Assembly (NCBI RefSeq): GCF_034356035.1
Contig: NZ_CP136423.1
Span: 558,001 to 622,000, forward strand
DNA length: 64,000 bases
Source: Blautia hydrogenotrophica DSM 10507
GTDB taxonomy: Bacteria > Bacillota > Clostridia > Lachnospirales > Lachnospiraceae
Reading direction: 5' to 3'
This document shows positions 35,696-44,229 of the stretch, in pieces. Every line of letters starts with the position of its first letter. Position 1 is the stretch's first letter. A program made the position numbers and the translations under genes. The notes beneath the pieces are model-generated. The model made no database searches. It was given only the letters and a program-made list of their open reading frames with translations, and had not been told where the DNA came from.

Positions 35696-37894
35696 ATGTG
35701 GAGAGACTATTCGATAGGATTTATCAAAAGAAACCGGGCGTCCAGCTTATCCGTCATTGTGGCCGCTTTCATCTCTGCGCTGTTTTTGTCCTGGCTTTGC
35801 GGCCTGTTTTATAATTTCTGGAATTATGAAATTGAAAGGATTGTCTCGGAGGAGGGAGACTGGCAGGGACGTATTTGCGGTACATTTGATGAGAGTGTGG
35901 TGTCCGACATTAAAAATTTCGCAAACGTGGATGCTGTCACTATCAATCCGAAACTGTCTGATGAAAACAATCTTGTCGTGGATATTCGTTTTCAGAATAT
36001 AAGGACAGTTTACCGCGATATGCCGATCATAGCGGAACAGCTGGGAGTCTCTGACCGAGACCTATCGTATCATGAATTGCTTTTGTCGAGATATTTTGTT
36101 CATGATCCGCAGGATACGGCTCCGCCTTTGCTGCCGGCATTCTGCGCGGCAGTACTGATGATTGTCTGTGTATCTTTGATTTTAATTATTCATAATTCTT
36201 TTTCAGTATCTATGGATGCACGTGTTCATCAATTTGGCATTTTCTCAAGTATAGGGGCAACACCGGGACAGATTCGTGCTTGTCTATTACAGGAGGCTGC
36301 GATTCTTTGCATTCCGCCGATTTTGCTTGGAACTGGCATCGGAGCTGCGCTTTGCTTTGGGACGATACAGTTGGTCAATCAGCTTGCAAAGGAAATTGTC
36401 GGCAGGCATGAAGCGGTTTTTACTTATCATCCGCTGGTATTGGGAATTACGATTTTAGCGGCTGTATTGACCGTTTTTATCTCTGCATGGCTGCCGGCGA
36501 GAAAACTAAGCAAATTGACACCCATTGAGGCGATACGAAACAGCGGAGAACTGCATTTAAAAAAGAAAAAGAATGTCCGATTTTTATCACTAGTATTTGG
36601 GGCAGAGGGAGAATTGGCCGGAAGTGCGCTAAAAGCGCAGAAAAAAGCTCTGAGAACATCTGCGATATCTCTGACACTTTCGTTTATGGGATTTACCTTG
36701 ATGCTGTGTTTTTTCACGCTTTCTGAGATCAGTACCAATCACACTTATTTTGAGCGTTACCAGAACGCATGGGACGTAATGGCAACGATAGAAGATACAG
36801 ATCTGGAGGATTTTACAAAGACAGACGATGTGCAGAGCATAGGGAAGGCGGACAGTGTGATCTATCAAAAAGCAGAGGCCCTGTGCCCTGTTCTGGAAAC
36901 AAATTTCAGTGACAGATTAAATGAATTAGGTGGTGTAGAAGCAGTTGCAGGGGATTCTGTACGTATTGTTGACGGGAGTTATCTGGTCGATGCTCCCATC
37001 CTTATCATGGATGATAAGAGTTTTGAGGCATACTGCCGCAGAATAGGAGTAAATTCGAAGAGTACAGGAAGCATTGTTCTAAACCGAATATGGGACAGCG
37101 TGAACAGCAATTTCAGGTACAAAAAATATGTCCCATTTTTATCAGAGGAACAGGATTCCATCGTCCTGCAGAATACGGAACAAACGGAGGAAACCGTTGA
37201 ACTTCCTATTCTTGCTTATACGCAGGAGCCGCCGGTTTTAAGGGAGGAATATGATAATTACACGCTGGTTCAATTCTTGTCTCTTTCCACGTGGAAGCAG
37301 ATTGAAAATACCATTGGCCATACAGAAGCCGATACTTACATTCGTGTATTAGCGGAAGGGGACAGAGAGCTGTCTGCGTTGAAGGCGATCGAAACAGAAA
37401 TCTCAGACATGATAGGAGATAATTTTACCTTTGAGATGGAAAACCGTGTTCAGGAGAGAAGAGACAACGAAGAAATGGTGAATGGATATAAAATAATGAT
37501 CGGAGCTTTGTGCGTGCTGCTCGCTGTCATCGGAATTGCAAATGTATTTTCCAATACTTTAGGCTTTATACGCCAGCGAAACAGAGAATTCGCAAGATAT
37601 ATGTCTATTGGCATGACACCGAAAGGTGTGAGAAAAATGTTTTTCATTGAAGCTCTTGTGATTGCAGGACGGCCGCTCTTGATTACGCTGCCGCTTACTG
37701 TGTTGTCTGTAGGATTTATGATAACAGCAAGCTGCTTAAATCCAATGGAATTTCTGACAAAAGCTCCCATACTTCCTGCCGCCGTGTTTATTTTGGGGAT
37801 TTTTGTGTTTGTAGCGCTGGCTTACTGCATGGGCGGCAGAAAAATAATGAAATGCAACCTGGCTGAAGCGCTGCGGATGGATGACATAGTATGA
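35696..37894 (+). CDS. FtsX-family ABC transporter permease
   Basis: The 732-residue membrane protein has two repeats of one helix, an extracellular domain and three helices. The first helix is near residues 20-43. The first FtsX block spans SVSMDARVHQFGIFSSIGATPGQIRACLLQEA. The second extracellular domain is about 270 residues, and the last FtsX block includes RQRNREFARYMSIGMTPKGVRKMFFIEAL. With the ATPase it would export or detoxify a peptide, lipid or antibiotic. Its two extracellular loops differ from the single large loop of BceB. ATG 35696 follows GGTGAAGATA. Confidence 0.9.
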   Translation: MWRDYSIGFIKRNRASSLSVIVAAFISALFLSWLCGLFYNFWNYEIERIVSEEGDWQGRICGTFDESVVSDIKNFANVDAVTINPKLSDENNLVVDIRFQNIRTVYRDMPIIAEQLGVSDRDLSYHELLLSRYFVHDPQDTAPPLLPAFCAAVLMIVCVSLILIIHNSFSVSMDARVHQFGIFSSIGATPGQIRACLLQEAAILCIPPILLGTGIGAALCFGTIQLVNQLAKEIVGRHEAVFTYHPLVLGITILAAVLTVFISAWLPARKLSKLTPIEAIRNSGELHLKKKKNVRFLSLVFGAEGELAGSALKAQKKALRTSAISLTLSFMGFTLMLCFFTLSEISTNHTYFERYQNAWDVMATIEDTDLEDFTKTDDVQSIGKADSVIYQKAEALCPVLETNFSDRLNELGGVEAVAGDSVRIVDGSYLVDAPILIMDDKSFEAYCRRIGVNSKSTGSIVLNRIWDSVNSNFRYKKYVPFLSEEQDSIVLQNTEQTEETVELPILAYTQEPPVLREEYDNYTLVQFLSLSTWKQIENTIGHTEADTYIRVLAEGDRELSALKAIETEISDMIGDNFTFEMENRVQERRDNEEMVNGYKIMIGALCVLLAVIGIANVFSNTLGFIRQRNREFARYMSIGMTPKGVRKMFFIEALVIAGRPLLITLPLTVLSVGFMITASCLNPMEFLTKAPILPAAVFILGIFVFVALAYCMGGRKIMKCNLAEALRMDDIV

Positions 37895-37937
37895 ATGGAT
37901 GCGTACTTTCCATAACAGGAAAATTTAAATTTCCCTA

Positions 37938-37968
37938 TTGACTCTCACGGGGCGTCATAGATTAGAGT
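37938..37968 (+). promoter_or_regulatory. MerR-type promoter with 19-bp spacer
   Basis: TTGACT (37938-37943) and TAGAGT (37963-37968) are 19 bp apart, longer than the normal 17. ACTCT and AGAGT form the outer arms of an imperfect palindrome across the spacer. This is the layout that MerR proteins activate by twisting DNA, and a MerR gene starts 31 bp later. Confidence 0.75.
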
Positions 37969-37998
37969 GAATATATCAGAAAAGGGAGGTCAGCAGTT

Positions 37999-38847
37999 AT
38001 GAGGTCAGTAAAAGAAATATCAGATTTAACAGGTATCAGCGTACGCACGCTCCACTATTATGATGAGATCGGATTATTGAAGCCGACGGAAAAAAGCGGA
38101 GCGGGATACCGGCTTTATGACGATAAGGCTCTGGAAACCTTGCAGCAGATTTTATTTTTCCGTGAATTTGATATTCCTCTGAAAGAGATCAAAGCTGTCA
38201 TGGACAACCCGGTTCTGAAAAGAAATCAGATTTTGCAGATGCAGCGAAACATGCTGATTGCAAAAAAAGAACGTATGGAACGTCTGATTTCCAGCATTGA
38301 TGACATTCTGAAAGGAGAGAATAAAATGGATTTTGCGGTTTTCAGTAAAACAGAAATGGAAGAGATGTTTCAAACCATGTTTGAACATATGCCGGCTAAT
38401 ATGAGAAATCTTGCAGTGAAAGAGTTCGGAAGTATTGAAGAATGGAAAAAGCATTATATGGAGGCACTTTCATCAGAAGAAATGCAGAAAGGTTATGCAA
38501 AGGTTGTTGAGTGGTATGGCGGAAAAGAAAATTTCTTGTCAGCTGCAAACAATCCTGTCAGCAAGGAAGTGGCAGAAAGTTATAACAAACGAGTGGAGGT
38601 GGTTCTGCAAAAACTAAGCGCAAAGAAGGAATGTGACACAGCTTCCTTTGAGGTTAAGGAGGTGGTCGGAGAATATGGATTTGTGATGAAACAGTTATCG
38701 CAGATAAAAAGCGAGAAAGGGCTTATGCTGGCACAGGCACAATACTATCGCAACGAAAAAATAAAGCCCATAATAGATGAAAAATATGGTGAAGGAGCTT
38801 CCGAATTTTTTGTGAAGGCAATAGAAGCCTTTTATGAAAACAAATAA
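37999..38847 (+). CDS. MerR family activator with TipAS antibiotic-recognition domain
   Basis: The 282-residue protein has the MerR helix-turn-helix (SVKEISDLTGISVRTLHYYDEIGLLKPTEKSGAGYRLYDD), a long dimerisation helix (about 75-110) and a C-terminal TipAS domain (about 150-280; KVVEWYGGKENFLSAANN, FVKAIEAFYENK). TipAS domains bind thiopeptide and other drugs. It probably activates its own promoter and may act on the neighbouring exporter; the targets are inferred. Confidence 0.9.
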   Translation: MRSVKEISDLTGISVRTLHYYDEIGLLKPTEKSGAGYRLYDDKALETLQQILFFREFDIPLKEIKAVMDNPVLKRNQILQMQRNMLIAKKERMERLISSIDDILKGENKMDFAVFSKTEMEEMFQTMFEHMPANMRNLAVKEFGSIEEWKKHYMEALSSEEMQKGYAKVVEWYGGKENFLSAANNPVSKEVAESYNKRVEVVLQKLSAKKECDTASFEVKEVVGEYGFVMKQLSQIKSEKGLMLAQAQYYRNEKIKPIIDEKYGEGASEFFVKAIEAFYENK

Positions 38848-38889
38848 TCTAAAATTGTGGGGAATACCAGTGCCCAACGGCGGTACTAT

Positions 38890-38923
38890 TGAACAGGGGA
38901 TCAGTAATGGTCTCCTGTTTTTT
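38890..38923 (+). terminator. Rho-independent terminator after the MerR gene
   Basis: AACAGGGGA and TCTCCTGTT pair (one bulge) around a 10-base loop and are followed by a T run. Confidence 0.7.
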
Positions 38924-39039
38924 AGGTCCGGCGAACTTCCGGTTATCGAATTTTCCACCTTTCGGAACTCTCGTTCAAGAAATATTTCTTGCTCTGCTCG
39001 TCCAATTTTAGACTCTGTCATAAAAAATGGAAAGTATAC

Positions 39040-39094
39040 TTGACATGTTGCGCGGCTGTGCTATAATGAAAATATGGAAAGCAAACTTTCCATA
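39040..39094 (+). promoter_or_regulatory. Promoter and operator of the XRE operon
   Basis: TTGACA (39040-39045) and TATAAT (39062-39067) are 16 bp apart. TATGGAAAG (39073-39081) and its complement CTTTCCATA (39086-39094) form a perfect palindrome just downstream. A TGGAAAG half-site followed by AAGTATACTT lies just upstream of the -35. Autoregulation by the XRE protein is likely. Confidence 0.75.
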
Positions 39095-39109
39095 AGAAGG
39101 GAGGCTTCT

Positions 39110-39310
39110 ATGAAAAACCGGCTGGAAGAGCTGCGTAAGCAAAAGGGAATCAAACAGGAAGAGTTGGCAAATGCCTTGGAAGTATCAAGGCAGACGATCG
39201 GTTCTTTGGAAAATGGGCGCTATAATCCGTCGATTCAGTTAGCATTCAAAATCGCCCGATATTTTCATATGACGATTGAAGAAATCTTTATTTATGAGGA
39301 GGAAGAGTGA
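39110..39310 (+). CDS. Small XRE-type helix-turn-helix regulator
   Basis: The 66-residue protein is almost only a Cro/CI helix-turn-helix (LEELRKQKGIKQEELANALEVSRQTIGSLENGRYNPS) with an acidic tail. Such short regulators commonly precede membrane proteins of unknown function. AAGGGAGG precedes ATG 39110. The stop overlaps the next start. Confidence 0.9.
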   Translation: MKNRLEELRKQKGIKQEELANALEVSRQTIGSLENGRYNPSIQLAFKIARYFHMTIEEIFIYEEEE

Positions 39311-39741
39311 TGAAGTCTAGGATAACAAAATACACAACGGTCGTTTTTGGTTTGGTCTTGGTGGCAGTAGGTTTATACTTAATAAAAACAAGCGGAGATC
39401 CGCAGGGGATGATGAGAGCGCTGCCCTATGTCTGCATTGGCATTGGGTGCGGCTTGTTTGGGCATGGCATGGGCAATATGATTTCTGAACGGGCAATCTA
39501 TGGCGATCCAGAATTAAAGAAAAAGCTGGATATTGAAAAAAATGATGAGCGCAACCTGGCGATCGCGAACAATGCCAAGGGAAAGGCATTTGATATGATG
39601 ACTTTCGTCTTTGGCGCTTTAATGGTATCCTTTGCTCTTATGGGAGTAGACATGATTGCCGTACTTCTGCTTGTCTTTGCATATCTCTTTGTTCATGGTT
39701 TTGAAATTTATTATCGCCTTAAGTTTGATAGGGAGATGTGA
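39310..39741 (+). CDS. Four-helix membrane protein linked to XRE regulator
   Basis: The 143-residue protein has two N-terminal helices, a charged cytoplasmic loop (DPELKKKLDIEKNDERNLAIANNAKGKAFD) and two C-terminal helices. The loop with ERN followed by AKGKA is typical of the small membrane proteins found next to XRE regulators in Firmicutes. ATG 39310 overlaps the regulator stop. Function is unknown. Confidence 0.75.
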   Translation: MKSRITKYTTVVFGLVLVAVGLYLIKTSGDPQGMMRALPYVCIGIGCGLFGHGMGNMISERAIYGDPELKKKLDIEKNDERNLAIANNAKGKAFDMMTFVFGALMVSFALMGVDMIAVLLLVFAYLFVHGFEIYYRLKFDREM

Positions 39742-39756
39742 CGGGGAGGAATCAAA

Positions 39757-40179
39757 ATGGAAAATATGAAGCCGTTAATTGTTGAATTTATGATTGGCAT
39801 TATATTGTTGGGCATAAGTTTTTTTGTAAAAAACGACTATTACTCGACAATGATTTTTTCTATGGGGATTGGCCTTACAGCGGGGGCTGCCGCTCAGATC
39901 ATTCGCATAATTTACTGGAAAAACCCGAAGCGGCAGGATGCGTATGAAGCAAAAAAACAAGAAACTCACATCAATAGGATTGACGAGAGAAAACAATATT
40001 TGCGAATGAAGGCAGGCCATATTACTTATCAGATTATGACATTTTTACTGCTGCTCCTGGCATTTATGCTGTCGCTGTTTAGGGCGGAAGCATGGATAAT
40101 CGTGATGATCTTTTTGCTGTTCGTCTTTCAATGGCTGGTCGGTTTTATTGCGTACCGTATCTTGGAAAAGAAAATGTGA
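39757..40179 (+). CDS. Membrane protein related to the preceding gene
   Basis: The 140-residue protein repeats the plan of its neighbour: two helices, a charged loop (QETHINRIDERKQYLRMKAGHITYQ) and two helices. GGGGAGG precedes the ATG. It may form a complex with the preceding protein; both probably answer to the XRE protein. Function is unknown. Confidence 0.72.
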   Translation: MENMKPLIVEFMIGIILLGISFFVKNDYYSTMIFSMGIGLTAGAAAQIIRIIYWKNPKRQDAYEAKKQETHINRIDERKQYLRMKAGHITYQIMTFLLLLLAFMLSLFRAEAWIIVMIFLLFVFQWLVGFIAYRILEKKM

Positions 40180-40233
40180 GAATAGCTGCAAGAGTGTATG
40201 TCTGAATGGGATTTGTTCTCTAGCGGCTGTCTG

Positions 40234-40266
40234 GCAGGAAATCAGAAATGGTTTCCTGCTTTTTTA
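40234..40266 (+). terminator. Rho-independent terminator of the XRE operon
   Basis: GCAGGAAA and TTTCCTGC form a perfect 8-bp stem with a 10-base loop, followed by six or more Ts. Confidence 0.9.
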
Positions 40267-40270
40267 TTAC

Positions 40271-40439
40271 ATAGGAAACCTCGTTCCCTATGCAATAAAA
40301 AGCCCTCTGGGCAGGAATGCACACGCTGCAACGAGGAATTTCACCGCAAGGCGGTGATGCGGCGGCGCGCAAAGTGGGACTGCGCCCCTCAAAGATTGAA
40401 GGGATGGGGGAGTTGAAGTGGGCTTGCCCACTTTGTTCC
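40271..40439 (+). repeat. Family 2 structured repeat, copy A
   Basis: This 169-bp noncoding repeat lies between the XRE operon and the sigma factor gene. It holds ATAGGAAAC with a complementary GTTCCCTAT, the hairpin CACCGC-AAG-GCGGTG, a GCGGCGGCGCGCAAAGTG block and a terminal hairpin AAGTGGGC-TT-GCCCACTT before TGTTCC. Copy B at 45825 has the same parts in the same order. The remaining bases to 40536 hold no gene. Confidence 0.65.
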
Positions 40440-40536
40440 GAAATCATTTGCAGATGAAATATTTTTAGACTGTGAACTTTTTGGGAGTTATCATAGTTAT
40501 ATAAGATGTAAGATGCTTTACGATGGGAGAAATGCA

Positions 40537-41070
40537 ATGACAGATAAAGAACTTGTGCAAAAAGTTCACAATGGTAATCAAGAGGCTTTGGGGGATATTA
40601 TAGAGCGATATTATGAGGATATATTTCGATTCTGTTTGTATATGGTTCGAGAAGAAGAGGAGGCTTATGACATTACTCAGGAGACATTTTTAAAATTTAT
40701 TAAGTATGGTTCCTCCTACCGCCGGAACAATTTAAAGGGATATTTATTAACAATTGCAAGAAATCTATGCTTCAGCTTTTTTCGGAAACAAAAGGAATCT
40801 AACCAGTCCTGCAAATGTGAATGGATTGAAAAAATTCCAGAGCAGAAAGATAAAATACAGGATTTAGAAACATCAATTTATTTGCAAAGGCTATTGAACG
40901 AGCTTTCATTGGAAAATAGGGAAGTTGTCATTTTACGAATCTATGAAGAATTGAAATTCAAAGATATAGCAAAGATAGCTGGGTGCAGTGTTTCAACTGT
41001 AAAATCAAGATTCCGTTTAGGAGTGCAGCATTTAAAGAAAATGATGGAGGAGGAACATGAAAAATTCTGA
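40537..41070 (+). CDS. ECF-type RNA polymerase sigma factor
   Basis: The 177-residue protein has region 2 (LGDIIERYYEDIFRFCLYMVREEEEAYDITQETFLKFI) and region 4 (LNELSLENREVVILRIYEELKFKDIAKIAGCSVSTVKSRFRLGVQHLKK). It should direct RNA polymerase to a small regulon, probably including its own operon. Its end overlaps the next gene, a membrane protein that may hold it inactive. ATG 40537 was chosen over 40513. Confidence 0.9.
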   Translation: MTDKELVQKVHNGNQEALGDIIERYYEDIFRFCLYMVREEEEAYDITQETFLKFIKYGSSYRRNNLKGYLLTIARNLCFSFFRKQKESNQSCKCEWIEKIPEQKDKIQDLETSIYLQRLLNELSLENREVVILRIYEELKFKDIAKIAGCSVSTVKSRFRLGVQHLKKMMEEEHEKF

Positions 41071-41821
41071 AATGAAAGAGCTTTTCTTACAGGCAGATAG
41101 GCAAATAAGAATAAAGGAAGCGAAAAAGCAAAAAGTGCTTTTGCTCATGGCCGAAGAAATGGAAAAGCAGAGAACACCGATAATAAATCAGAGAGAGATT
41201 TTGTTTAGGCAGTTTCTGCATGTGGACAAATTATTTCTCTCCATATATGCGGTAGTTGTTTGTTTGATAGTAGGTGTATTATTCTTATTACAGCAGACTA
41301 GAATAGATAGAAGTACGATCATAATATCCTGCATGATAGGAGTCTCTGCTTTGGCGTTTCTTACTGTTCTCATAATAGATAAATTATTTTTTGGAAGAAT
41401 GGCAGAATTAGGAGCAAGCTGCTATTTTGATACAAAGCAATGTGTTGCAGCGTATATGGTAATTATGGGGAGTGTGAACCTTATAGTATTCTTGCTGATT
41501 ATTTTCTATGTGGGAAATTGTTGGGACATTGGAATTATACAGCTAGGACTATATGTATTGACAGCATTTCTTCTGTCAAATATTGTGGCGATGGGAATTT
41601 TATCTACGAAAGTTGGACGGGAGAATCCCTTTTATCTTTTGAGCAGTGGTGTCTTTTTGGCTTTAGGGTATACTGTATTTTCTGCTGTTCCAGCAGCCTT
41701 TTATGTGACTACGCTTGGAGTATGGACAATGGCCTGTTTTGTGCTTGGATGCTTGCTTGCATTGCTGATAAAAAAGCTATTCATTCAAATGGAAAAAGGA
41801 GAAGTATTATGCATGAGTTGA
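41057..41821 (+). CDS. Sigma-associated multispan membrane protein
   Basis: The 254-residue protein has a charged cytoplasmic N-terminus (about 60 residues) and six predicted helices. It overlaps the sigma gene by 14 bp and the ATPase gene by 13 bp. The position fits an anti-sigma factor or a subunit of the following ABC system. No conserved domain is recognised with certainty. Confidence 0.72.
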   Translation: MKNSEMKELFLQADRQIRIKEAKKQKVLLLMAEEMEKQRTPIINQREILFRQFLHVDKLFLSIYAVVVCLIVGVLFLLQQTRIDRSTIIISCMIGVSALAFLTVLIIDKLFFGRMAELGASCYFDTKQCVAAYMVIMGSVNLIVFLLIIFYVGNCWDIGIIQLGLYVLTAFLLSNIVAMGILSTKVGRENPFYLLSSGVFLALGYTVFSAVPAAFYVTTLGVWTMACFVLGCLLALLIKKLFIQMEKGEVLCMS

Positions 41822-42696
41822 AGCTAATGGATGTACAGAAGAAATATAAGGAAAAAGAGGCGGTCAGGCAGTTTACATTTACTTTTACAAATGGAGTTTA
41901 TGGTTTGCTGGGAGAGAATGGCGCAGGAAAGACAACGCTGATGAGATTGATTTGTGGCATTTTACAGCCTACAAACGGAACGATAACCTGTGACAATATC
42001 CGTATAGCGGAAATGGGGGCGGATTATCGCAGGTTATTGGGATATCTTCCACAGGACTTTGGGTATTATGGAGAATTTACTGCAAATCGCTTTTTGAATT
42101 ATATGGCAGCTCTGAAAGCGCTTCCAGCAGATTATGTCCAAGGCCGAATAGAAGAATTATTGGAACTGGTCGATTTGAAAGATATGAAAAATAGAAAGCT
42201 GAAAACATATTCCGGAGGGATGCTTCGCAGAATCGGTATTGCGCAAGCACTCTTAAATGAGCCGGAGATTTTGATTTTGGATGAACCAACTGCGGGGCTT
42301 GACCCAAAAGAAAGGGTACGGTTTCGCAATATAATCAGTTCATTGGGAAAAAATAGAATCGTATTGTTTTCCACACACATTGTGTCAGATGTGGAATATA
42401 TTGCAGATCGTATCTTGATTCTGAAAAGTGGCGGTTTAATCGGACAGGGAACTGAAAGTGAGATCATGAATGATGTGAAAGGTCATGTTTGGCAGTGTGT
42501 TGTTCCAGAACGAGAAGTACAGAAAATAAATGAAAAGTATATTGTGAGTAATTTAAGAAACAGTGGAGAAAATGTGGAATTGCGTATTATATCGGAATTT
42601 CAGCCGATGAACGAAGCGAAATATGCAGAGGCGACTTTGGAGGATGCATACCTTTATCAGATGGGGAAGACTCCCGCCTCTATAGGTGGTGAGTAA
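41809..42696 (+). CDS. ABC transporter ATPase, C-terminus rewritten by a repeat
   Basis: The 295-residue protein has Walker A GENGAGKT (35-42), the Q-loop YLPQDFGYYGEFT, signature YSGGMLRRIGIAQAL, Walker B ILILDEPTAGLD and the H-switch FSTHIVSDVEY. It powers the permease encoded at 42860. The last 14 or so codons (YQMGKTPASIGGE) and the stop come from repeat copy 2, inserted in the normal C-terminal LEDAYLY region. The catalytic core is intact, so the protein may still work. The true start is ATG 41809; the upstream open frame overlaps the previous gene. Confidence 0.9.
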   Translation: MHELKLMDVQKKYKEKEAVRQFTFTFTNGVYGLLGENGAGKTTLMRLICGILQPTNGTITCDNIRIAEMGADYRRLLGYLPQDFGYYGEFTANRFLNYMAALKALPADYVQGRIEELLELVDLKDMKNRKLKTYSGGMLRRIGIAQALLNEPEILILDEPTAGLDPKERVRFRNIISSLGKNRIVLFSTHIVSDVEYIADRILILKSGGLIGQGTESEIMNDVKGHVWQCVVPEREVQKINEKYIVSNLRNSGENVELRIISEFQPMNEAKYAEATLEDAYLYQMGKTPASIGGE

Positions 42697-42831
42697 GAAA
42701 TTAGTATTCGTGGTGGGCGTCAATCCCCTATCTGATAAACGCTCCGCGAGGATACGCAGGGATTCGAAGATGAATGATGTCGGTGAATGCCGACTCGAAT
42801 CTCGCGCTAAGACTCGCGGGCGAGTCTTGAA
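42653..42831 (+). mobile_element. Family 1 repeat, copy 2 (IS200/IS605-like ends, non-autonomous)
   Basis: This 179-bp element has the same ends (TTTATCAGATGGGG and CTTGAA) and internal parts as copy 1. The inner stem is GTCGG/CCGAC, the outer stem GGGATTCG/CGAATCTC and the right-end hairpin a perfect AGACTCGC/GCGAGTCT. Differences from copy 1 keep the pairing. It lies across the end of the ATPase gene, 28 bp before the permease start. Confidence 0.55.
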
Positions 42832-42859
42832 TGTACACAAAGGGCAGGAGAAAGAAAAA

Positions 42860-43948
42860 ATGCGATTGTATAAGATGGAAGTTTACAAACGATGTCATAA
42901 AAAAGTGTTTTTAATGGGCATTTTGGCTGCAATAGGGCTGATGCTGTTATATTTCTGGTTTGCGGAAGTTGGTGGAGAAATAGCAGTAGTAGGGGATAAA
43001 TCTTATGTGGGATATGAAGCTGTTCAGATAAACAAGGAGATTACAAGTGAGTTTGAAGGGATTATTACGAATGAAAAAATCAGCGAAATTGTTGATAAAT
43101 ACGGCATTCCAACGAAATTGACGGAGAATATGCCAGGCTGGAGAGATGGAAATTATTTAAATGATTTTGTTGTTCGCTATTTTACAAATGGCTGCTGGGA
43201 AACTGGAACAATACCTACACAGACGTATACTTTGGAAAAATCAGAAATGTATCAAGTGTGCCAAAGTGAAGGAATTATCCCTGTTTTAGCATATACAAAG
43301 GGATGGCAGGTGTTTGTAGAAATGCTGCAATTTGGTCTTATTTTAGGAAGTGTTTTAATTATTTTCAGTATTTCGACAGTGTTTGCGGAAGAAGAACAGA
43401 TAAAGATGCTGCCAATTATTTTTACAACAGAGGAAGGAAAAAGAAAAGACATTACAGCAAAAATTTTTGCAGCGTTTTCTTTGACAGTTTTTGTTTTCTT
43501 GGGTATTGTGTTGTTTGATTTTATACTATGTGGTATTGTTTATGGCTTAAATGGATATGAAAATCTGGCTGGGGTAGTGTTAGGGGACAAAATGCTCAGA
43601 GTGGTATATCAACAGGAATTTTTGGAATATTTGCTTAAGCTGCTGCTTTTGAATTTGCAGGGGCTATTATTGTTGTGTGCGGTTACATTATGTGTTTCTG
43701 CTGGATGCAGCAGTTCTTTTATAGCAGTGATTATATCGGCAGTATGCTGGGGGATACCTATATTGCTTAGGATGTTCTTAACCGGAATCATTTCAATCAT
43801 TATATATGCTACGCCGTTATTTTTGGTTATGCGGGAAACAGTAAATGATATGGTTGCTTTTTGGCAGCTTGTCTTATTTATAAGTGTTTTTGCGGGAGTT
43901 GTTTGCACAATTATGGGATATCGAAAGTACAAAATAAAAGAGGCCTAG
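42860..43948 (+). CDS. ABC-2-like transporter permease
   Basis: The 362-residue protein has an N-terminal helix (VFLMGILAAIGLMLLYFWFAEV), an extracellular domain of about 120 residues (EAVQINKEITSEFEG through GWQVFVEML) and six further helices, including SISTVFAEEEQIKMLPIIFTTEEGKRK between helices 2 and 3. This is the layout of ABC-2 bacteriocin or lantibiotic immunity permeases. AGGAG precedes ATG 42860; the longer open frame reads through repeat copy 2 and is not credible. Confidence 0.82.
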   Translation: MRLYKMEVYKRCHKKVFLMGILAAIGLMLLYFWFAEVGGEIAVVGDKSYVGYEAVQINKEITSEFEGIITNEKISEIVDKYGIPTKLTENMPGWRDGNYLNDFVVRYFTNGCWETGTIPTQTYTLEKSEMYQVCQSEGIIPVLAYTKGWQVFVEMLQFGLILGSVLIIFSISTVFAEEEQIKMLPIIFTTEEGKRKDITAKIFAAFSLTVFVFLGIVLFDFILCGIVYGLNGYENLAGVVLGDKMLRVVYQQEFLEYLLKLLLLNLQGLLLLCAVTLCVSAGCSSSFIAVIISAVCWGIPILLRMFLTGIISIIIYATPLFLVMRETVNDMVAFWQLVLFISVFAGVVCTIMGYRKYKIKEA

Positions 43949-44160
43949 CTGAAGAAATGCGTAGGTTTGGGGAAGACAGAAAAAATTTTAATGGCCAGGG
44001 CATTTCCCAAAGATATATTGCCTGCTGAGAGACCTTTCCTTTTTATTTTGAACAGGAAAGAAGTTCTATTCTGTCAGAGCAGATGAAAGAAAAATGTTTT
44101 CGGCAGGCTTATCTAAAGGAAACAGGTCTATGGATATAAGGAAAGCATGGAAATTTAGAA

Positions 44161-44212
44161 TTGACAAAGCGACACGCGTGTCTTATAATTATTTTAGCGA
44201 CATGAATGTCGC
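44161..44212 (+). promoter_or_regulatory. TetR-controlled promoter with two palindromes
   Basis: TTGACA (44161-44166), a 17-bp spacer and TATAAT (44184-44189) form a near-consensus promoter. The spacer contains GACACGCGTGTC (44171-44182), and GCGACATGAATGTCGC (44197-44212) lies at the expected start of transcription. The shared GCGACA/TGTCGC arms suggest one repressor on both sites, probably the TetR protein encoded next. Confidence 0.85.
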
Positions 44213-44229
44213 AAAATGGAGCGATTACT

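Noticed and set aside
41440..41808. Extended N-terminus for the ABC ATPase
   Set aside because: The added 123 codons are another frame of the preceding membrane protein gene; ATG 41809 gives the normal family start.
42686..42859. Extended N-terminus for the ABC permease
   Set aside because: It reads through repeat copy 2 and has no family match; AGGAG before ATG 42860 marks the true start.
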